From Amyelois transitella (lineage: Eukaryota; Arthropoda; Insecta; Lepidoptera; Pyralidae): 64,000 nucleotides of DNA. The notes beneath the pieces were generated by a model. The model was given only the letters and a program-made list of their open reading frames with translations, was not told where the DNA came from and ran no database searches. Where the stretch lies: assembly GCF_032362555.1 (NCBI RefSeq), contig NC_083515.1, positions 5,243,001 to 5,307,000 of the forward strand. Reading direction: 5' to 3'. Below, piece after piece: positions 58,147 to 64,000 of the stretch. The translations under genes were made by a program, and so were the position numbers. How positions within the stretch are numbered: position 1 is the stretch's first letter; every line of letters begins with the position of its first letter.

Positions 58147-58429
58147 AAATACTTACTACTCGTAGTAATTTAGATATCTTCCGTAGTTTATAAAACACTA
58201 GCTTAGAATTGTCTATGACTCCCTCACAAAGGCCATTTACCTAGACAACGGTAGTAACGTTATGTAAATTGTAACGTGGAATCTCATAGCCGTGCAAATA
58301 GAACAACTTATATCTACCGACGCGATACGCGCCAACCGTTCGATAAACATACATCTGCGAAGCATCCACTTTTAGCCGAGCATGCATTATGAATACGGCG
58401 TAGATTTAGTAGAATTAGAGCGTTAGGGT

Positions 58430-58735
58430 GCCCAAATAAAATCGTTTAATGCACAGCAAGGCACTAGGTTAAAATCCTTCCGCGTACGGACCAAAGACTT
58501 TTCTTTATTATGTACTTTAGCTTGATTGCTAATTGTTCCTCTTACGGTAAGTGAATAGATGCACATTCAAACAACTGGATGTGTTGCCATGATCCAATAA
58601 GGTTTAGGTATAAAGGTCTTAAAGGTGGTCAGAGTCACTTAGTGTAATACCTGTGACCACGATGTCATTGGCAGACCTCGGTTTTCTGTTAGATATGAAT
58701 ACGTAACCGGGACTAACGCTAGTAGAATGAACATT
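58430..58735 (+). repeat. Family D-related SINE, diverged
   Basis: TTAATGCACAGCAAGGCACT, TTGCTAATTGTTCCTCTTAC, CATGATCCAATAAGGTTTAG, GACCTCGGTTTTCTGTTAGA. Order and spacing follow the 42140 copy. Confidence 0.45.
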
Positions 58736-59009
58736 ATAAATATCAGCGGCAGGTACTACTATTTATAAGCACGTAAAAAGAAAGTTATGAAGGACCAAGT
58801 TCGAGAACAATGTACTTTCTCATTAGTTCGCCGTGAACGTTACTATCTAGTTCAAAACTACGTGACTGAGTGAGCTCGAAACATGATACAGCAGAAAAAC
58901 ACTTGCTCCTCATTACTAACTTCTGTTTCATAGACCTGACAGGTAGGTTACAGTGAAATGATGTAGTTTCTTTAGTATTCGTAAACTTAAGCATCCCAAT
59001 CCCAATTTT

Positions 59010-59212
59010 CCTAACTACATCTATTATAAATGCGAAAGTAAGTTTGTTTGTTTTCTCTTCGTATTCCATTATCTACTAAACCTGACTTTTTGAAATTTTG
59101 CGTAAATATAATTAAGAACCCAGAAATGGACAAGGGGTGGGGTACTGTTCATCCCGGTAAAACAAGGCGTTAAATTCGAGCGAGCGAAGCTACGAGTAAA
59201 GGCTAGTTTAAT
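59010..59212 (-). repeat. Dispersed repeat, antisense
   Basis: Begins ATCTATTATAAATGCGAAAG (the usual repeat terminus inverted) and ends GAGCGAGCGAAGCTACGAGT, AAAGGCTAGTTT. It explains most of the 5' part of a 94-codon minus-strand open frame at 58785-59069. Confidence 0.55.
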
Positions 59213-60960
59213 AATAAGGGACATATCTCCATAGGTGCAGCCATCTTACTTTACAATAAAACGTGCCAAAGGGCCTCTTTGTGGTCGCTTTGGTCCCATG
59301 AATGCCTCCCAAATGAGCAGTGACCATGGACACGTGCACATTATACATGTACCTAGATAATATTTATACTTATTTGCAAAATCATTTATCAGATTACACA
59401 ATTTAATTAATAATCTGTTTTATTGGTAAATCCCATTAGAGGACAGCGTTAATTTACCGTTTATTTGTAAATGACAAATTATTTATTTTTCTATTTTAAA
59501 ATTGTGAACTTGATTTTGCTGTTTAAGTTTAATGGTTATTTTACATTTCACATGATACCTAGGTCAATGTTTGTGTCAGTATATACAGGCGTGACCATAA
59601 TGAATCAAAAGCGAAGTGTATTTACAAACTGTGCACATACCACATAAAATGTAGAGATAAATATGAACATATGTACTGTACGTGATAAAACTTAAAGCTG
59701 ACTAAATCCTGAATTGACAGAGTACCTTGCCTTCTTTTTATTTATTTATTTAAACTTTATTGTACAAAAATTTTCAAACAATGGGCGGAATAAATTTTTA
59801 ATATAATTATCTGACAGTAAACCTCTTCTTCTTCTTCTTTTTGAATGACCTTCAATAACACAACATTTTACTGTTTATATTCATTGGTCCTCATGAGAAT
59901 CGATACCTAAAATATTTTACGCAAACAACGAACTAATTGTACCACATCGATTCAAAGACAATAAACTTACATTTGTATGGAAAACTTACCTGAATCCCAA
60001 GTTTAAAATTTAACCATAGCCAAGGCAAGCACGTAATTGCAGTTTTGTTGATGAATGTGGGATGTTTTCAGACAATTTTCCTCTGAAAAGAGTCTCGTAC
60101 ACACGTTCTTATAAGCAAGCGGTAATCGTGCTCGGCCAAGCTGGAGTCAAAACCATGGTCTAAACATAGTTTAATGGTCCCTATTCATACTTTTATGTTT
60201 GAGGTACTAGAGGATTTCCATCTGTGTCTTTACTGGAAAGCTATGAAGTTTATTCTAAATAGGCGGAAAATAAACAAACATACTGTATATATTAGTAAGT
60301 ATATCTTAAACACATACTGAACATAAGTGTTAACTGTGGTCCTGTTAATCTTGTGAAGAAAACAATGTGAAAATATGTTTCTATTAAGTTAGTTTTTAAA
60401 TGAGATATTTTTTTTTAAGTAAAACCATGATTAGATCAATTTGCTCCATTATAACGTGTTCAAAAGGAAATAATTAGGAACTTACTTGGAAGTTTTTCAA
60501 TTATCGGCGGATTTGGATACTTCTAAAGTTGAATACCTATACAATAACAAAGTTATAATCTTCTATTTTGTAAAGTCAAAATCTTGGGAAACATTGTTGT
60601 TTTAGACAAGACAAATGATCAAAGTTCTATTAGGAGTTGAACTATGACAGTGTAAAGAGGCATAGGATGGTCATGACGATTCTGGAGTGAATGACTTACC
60701 TGCCTTACCAAATAATTATTTTAGCTTATGGCACAGTTATTATTACTGATGATTAATAAATTTTAAAATTTTAACAGAATTAAGTCTTAAGTTAATACCG
60801 TAAAATAGAGTATGTAGATACATTTTCGTTCTTGAACACAAAAACTCGTAGTCAATATTGTCTTCGTTATTTCTTAAGTGTAAACATTATTTTTTTTATT
60901 TAAACCATTTAGCGACTGATGTATGTTTATATGAATCAAAGAAAGTGTAGGTATACAGGG

Positions 60961-61027
60961 ATCGTATGTGGAAAGATGAAGAGTCTTGAGCCTACCCTTC
61001 CAGGAGGGAAGCGGGATCAATAAAATT
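60961..61027 (+). repeat. Family B 3' fragment
   Basis: ATCGTATGTGGAAAGATGAA, GAGTCTTGAGCCTACCCTTC, CAGGAGGGAAGCGGGATC. Decayed 3' end of family B. Confidence 0.5.
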
Positions 61028-61289
61028 TCAGTTTCTAACAAAATAAGAACTTATAAAATGTTGATCCTAAAAACGAAGTCATCCTGTTTATTTGTAGTCT
61101 CTATACGTGACAGAAATAGTGACCAATGCTTCTGAAATAGAAGGCGTTATAAGCGATATTGGCTTTTCCCTATTCCGTTTGTGCTGGAAAAGTTTGTTTT
61201 CGATAGTGCCAAGGTATTTCATTTCTTACGATTGATTTACACTTTCAATTTACATTTTCTATTTATATCCGACGCTTTCATTTTAATGA

Positions 61290-61516
61290 AAATGTACGTA
61301 CATATATACTTTCGGGGTAGACACAGCCTACAGTCCTGATAAGACTGAAAGGCCACGTTCAGCTATTTGGCTTAATGATAGAATTGATATTCAAATAGTG
61401 ACAGGTTGGTAGTCCATCGCCTAAAAGAAGAATCCCAAAGTTATGTAATAAGCCTATCTCTTATCCATTCGCCTTTTAAGACATTTTTTTATTGATGCCG
61501 GGAACCACACGGCATC
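61290..61516 (-). repeat. Family A copy, near full length
   Basis: Plus strand: GTACGTACATATATACTTTC, GGCCACGTTCAGCTATTTGG, TAGTCCATCGCCTAAAAGAA, GCCGGGAACCACACGGCATC. No clean target-site duplication seen. Confidence 0.8.
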
Positions 61517-63247
61517 TGAGTAAACTGTTTTCAGTAAAGTTACTTATACGTTACGTATAATTGCAACAAAATTTCATTTTGCGTTGTTGTGAAATGTTTC
61601 GGATCAGTCCTTATTTCATAGGAGAATAATCTCCTGATTCAAGTCAATTAGTAACTATGCAACATCTTGGCAAAAAAAATCTTCACAAAAAGAAAAATCT
61701 AGTCTAAAGATAGGAGTGCATAAGTAAATATTGATATGGCTGCGGTTGGCAATTCTTAACCGGATCGGCCGGGCTATGAATCAGATCAGTAATGTAATGG
61801 CGGCGATGAGTTACACTCGCGATCCGCTGAATAATGAATTCTACCAAGCTGAACGGTCCTGCTAACTGCCACGGACAGAATCATAATAAATGAAATCGTG
61901 TCAAAAAATTATATGACAATACTATAATGATCATTATTTTTTTTAGACAATTACGGTAACCTATACAACACAAAAAGTTTCATTGAAATCCGTTCAGTAG
62001 TTCCGGATATTAGCGTGTACAAACAAACATTCAAACAGACAGACATTTTTTTTTAAATTCACTTTTACTATTTTTATATAGGAATAATCACACAGGTCAC
62101 TATTTTTATATAGGAATAATTTTTTTTAAATATATTTAATTTACAGACAAAATATTTTACTGTATTGATTTATTACACATTTATGTACAAATGAACTATA
62201 TTAAGGCTACAATTTCTAATTAATTTAATAGGTTTATTTCATTTGATTTTAGTGGCGATTAAATAGTCGATGTCTTGTATTGAATTACACTAAATTATAA
62301 TTATAAATCTTATTATTTGTTTTCTGCGCATCATTGATGCTGTACATGTAACATTTACATAAGTATTTATAAAAAAATGTTCCAATATTTTTAGGTAAAA
62401 AAAGGATTAAAAGAGAAATAAAAACGGCATCAACAGTATGCCACTCCCGATTAACAGATTAAAATTACAGGGGATGGACGCACCACAGAATTTTTTATGA
62501 ACATGCCGGGTATATTAAATTCTCATTTTCTGCTCATGCATAAAATTGGTAAATTGTGCTGACGCGATTGAATAAACGAAAATCTTGTTGTAACTTGATA
62601 AACATAGTTATGATCGTCTTCTTATATTTTTATTTGAAAATGGTAAATCGTTGTCAAAAATCACAAAAGCAACGTGTAGGTATTAGGAATGTGAAAGTTA
62701 CGTAGAAATTGGAATAATATTATACTGCCGCATACTATAAGAAGGCATATTTGCTCAAATGTTTTTACTTCACAGCTTAGCTAAGATATCTTCTTGCTAT
62801 ACTATAAATAAAGCCATTGGCGAAAACTTATCTTCTTAAAATAAACCGTGCGTTATTTTAACACTGCGTAGATCTAAAATAAACATTATGAATGAGAAGA
62901 CGGGCAGTTTATAAACATGTATCGTAGTTATATGGTTCAGTGACCGTTGCTAGACGGATATAGCCAGTCGATACAGGCCATCGCCTTTATAGCTCAACTC
63001 CGGCCGAGATTGTTTTGCCCTCTACGTTTAACTTTGTGCTGGCTACTAGAAGGGTAAAAGAGAGTGCGGTGAAAGGGCATTTCGTGAAATGTCAATTTTA
63101 TGGGTCAATCTAATAATCAATTTATTCAGGTCAGTAATTAAATCCAGATGACAATAGAGTTACTAAGTACGTACTTAATTAATGTTAAAAAATTGCAAAA
63201 TTGACGAATATATCGGTTTGGCTATAGGTATTTGTTTGTTTTGCAAA

Positions 63248-63335
63248 TTAGCTGTTCAGCTGTACCTGGCCTTTCAGTCTTTTCAAGATTGTTGGGTCTG
63301 TCTACTCTAATAAAGACGTGATTATATGTATAAAT
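63248..63335 (+). repeat. Family A 3' fragment
   Basis: AGCTGTTCAGCTGTACCTGG, CCTTTCAGTCTTTTCAAGAT, AAGACGTGATTATATGTATA. Confidence 0.7.
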
Positions 63336-63351
63336 AAATAAATAAAAATAT

Positions 63352-63581
63352 ACGGGACAAATTACACTGATTGAGTTGGCCTCGAAGTTAGTTCGAAACT
63401 TGTGTTACGAGATACTAACTCGACGATACTATTAATATATATTCATTCAAGACCCAGACCAATCAGAGAAAGTTCGTTTCTCATCATGCCTCGACCGGGA
63501 TTCGAACACGTTCCGGGTTCTCTGGCCTAGCCCCTGGCCCCTGGATAAGCGTACCTATTACCGTTGCGCCACGGGGGCCGT
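63352..63581 (-). repeat. Family C SINE, antisense copy
   Basis: Plus strand: GGGACAAATTACACTGATTG, AACTTGTGTTACGAGATACT, CGACCGGGATTCGAACACGT, CCGTTGCGCCACGGGGGCCG. The reverse complement has the same head, body and tail as the 51573 copy, with a small insertion in the tRNA-like head. Confidence 0.8.
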
Positions 63582-63933
63582 AAATGTATGTATGTAGACA
63601 ATATCTTTTAAAGTTATTAAAATTCTTGTTGTTTACAATAGATACACCATGGGGAGAGAATAATGTTAATAATTTTGCTATTATTAGCGTGTTGACTAAG
63701 CGAATTAATATTGACATCACTAAAGTCGACAGAACAAATAGTTTGGTAAATTTTCGCAAAATACTTGAAAAGGTCATCGTCGTTTCTCAAACTTTTTATT
63801 TTTCTCGGTAACTTGGGACCGTCGACGTAGGTGTCAAGATAACGAGACTTAAGTGTAACTGGGGACTTATCCGAATAGGATAGTATAGGAATGACGAGAT
63901 ACCTATTAAATGTAAAATTTGAATATTGTAAAT

Positions 63934-64000
63934 TATGCCGTGTAGTTCCCGGAACCAATAGGAATAGGCTTATAAACTTGGGTTTCTTTTAGGCGATAGA
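63934..64000 (+). repeat. Family A copy, cut by the window end
   Basis: GCCGTGTAGTTCCCGGAACC, ATAGGAATAGGCTTATAAAC, TTTCTTTTAGGCGATAGA. 5' part of the family in sense orientation. Confidence 0.8.

Noticed and set aside
58785-59069. 94-codon minus-strand open frame as a gene
   Set aside because: Its 5' part is an antisense dispersed repeat; no splice or homology support.
36712-64000. A defence island, biosynthetic cluster or other multi-gene new system
   Set aside because: No set of neighbouring complete genes is visible here; the region is repeats and low-copy DNA with a few possible exons.

Overview
This is AT-rich insect nuclear DNA, almost certainly from a moth or butterfly (Lepidoptera). 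The evidence is spliced genes with short GT-AG introns, animal-only gene families, and interspersed repeats of lepidopteran type (RTE-like and Jockey/CR1-like LINEs, tRNA-headed SINEs, the common CCCGCGACTTCGTCCGC repeat, a Tigger/pogo-like MITE). A noctuid moth is my guess from the abundance of one short retroposon; that is inference.

Gene-dense part, about 1.3-36.7 kb: eight conserved genes, mostly in divergent and convergent pairs. They are KDELR, the ER retention receptor (-, 5 exons); SDAD1/SDA1, ribosome assembly (+, 1 exon); LAMTOR2, Ragulator (-, 2 exons); IFT140, ciliary transport (+, 11 exons); GUF1, mitochondrial LepA/EF4 GTPase (+, 11 exons, with one GC-AG intron and a 2.9 kb intron full of transposon sequence); WDR45B/WIPI3, autophagy (-, 6 exons); NBN/nibrin, DNA repair (+, 1 exon); and RSL1D1, ribosomal L1 domain (-, 5 exons). 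I rebuilt each exon chain by eye from splice sites and reading-frame continuity. All eight close into full-length frames (212, 716, 125, 1362, 640, 348, 638 and 385 codons). These are housekeeping genes with no shared pathway; the adjacency looks like ordinary synteny. KDELR/SDAD1, LAMTOR2/IFT140 and WDR45B/NBN are head-to-head pairs. SDAD1/LAMTOR2, GUF1/WDR45B and NBN/RSL1D1 are tail-to-tail.

Repeat-rich part, about 36.8-64 kb: no complete host gene is recognisable. It holds a truncated Jockey/CR1-like reverse transcriptase, an RTE-like reverse transcriptase fragment with target-site duplications, many copies of a short retroposon (called family A here), tRNA-headed SINEs, and low-copy DNA. 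A few stretches look like isolated host exons: minus strand 44990-45139, with acceptor, open frame, stop and poly(A) signal; plus strand 50075-50138 joined to 53554-53599; and minus strand open frames near 46.3 kb and 42.9 kb. I could not assign them to families.

The most interesting result is the definition of family A. Three copies are bounded by perfect 12-13 bp target-site duplications. Its 3' tail resembles that of a second family (B) whose copies encode what looks like the end of a LINE open reading frame, which suggests a parasite/host retroposon pair. A 333 bp element with 33 bp terminal inverted repeats encloses a tRNA-like sequence and is also worth attention. I saw no CRISPR array, prokaryotic operon or rRNA gene.
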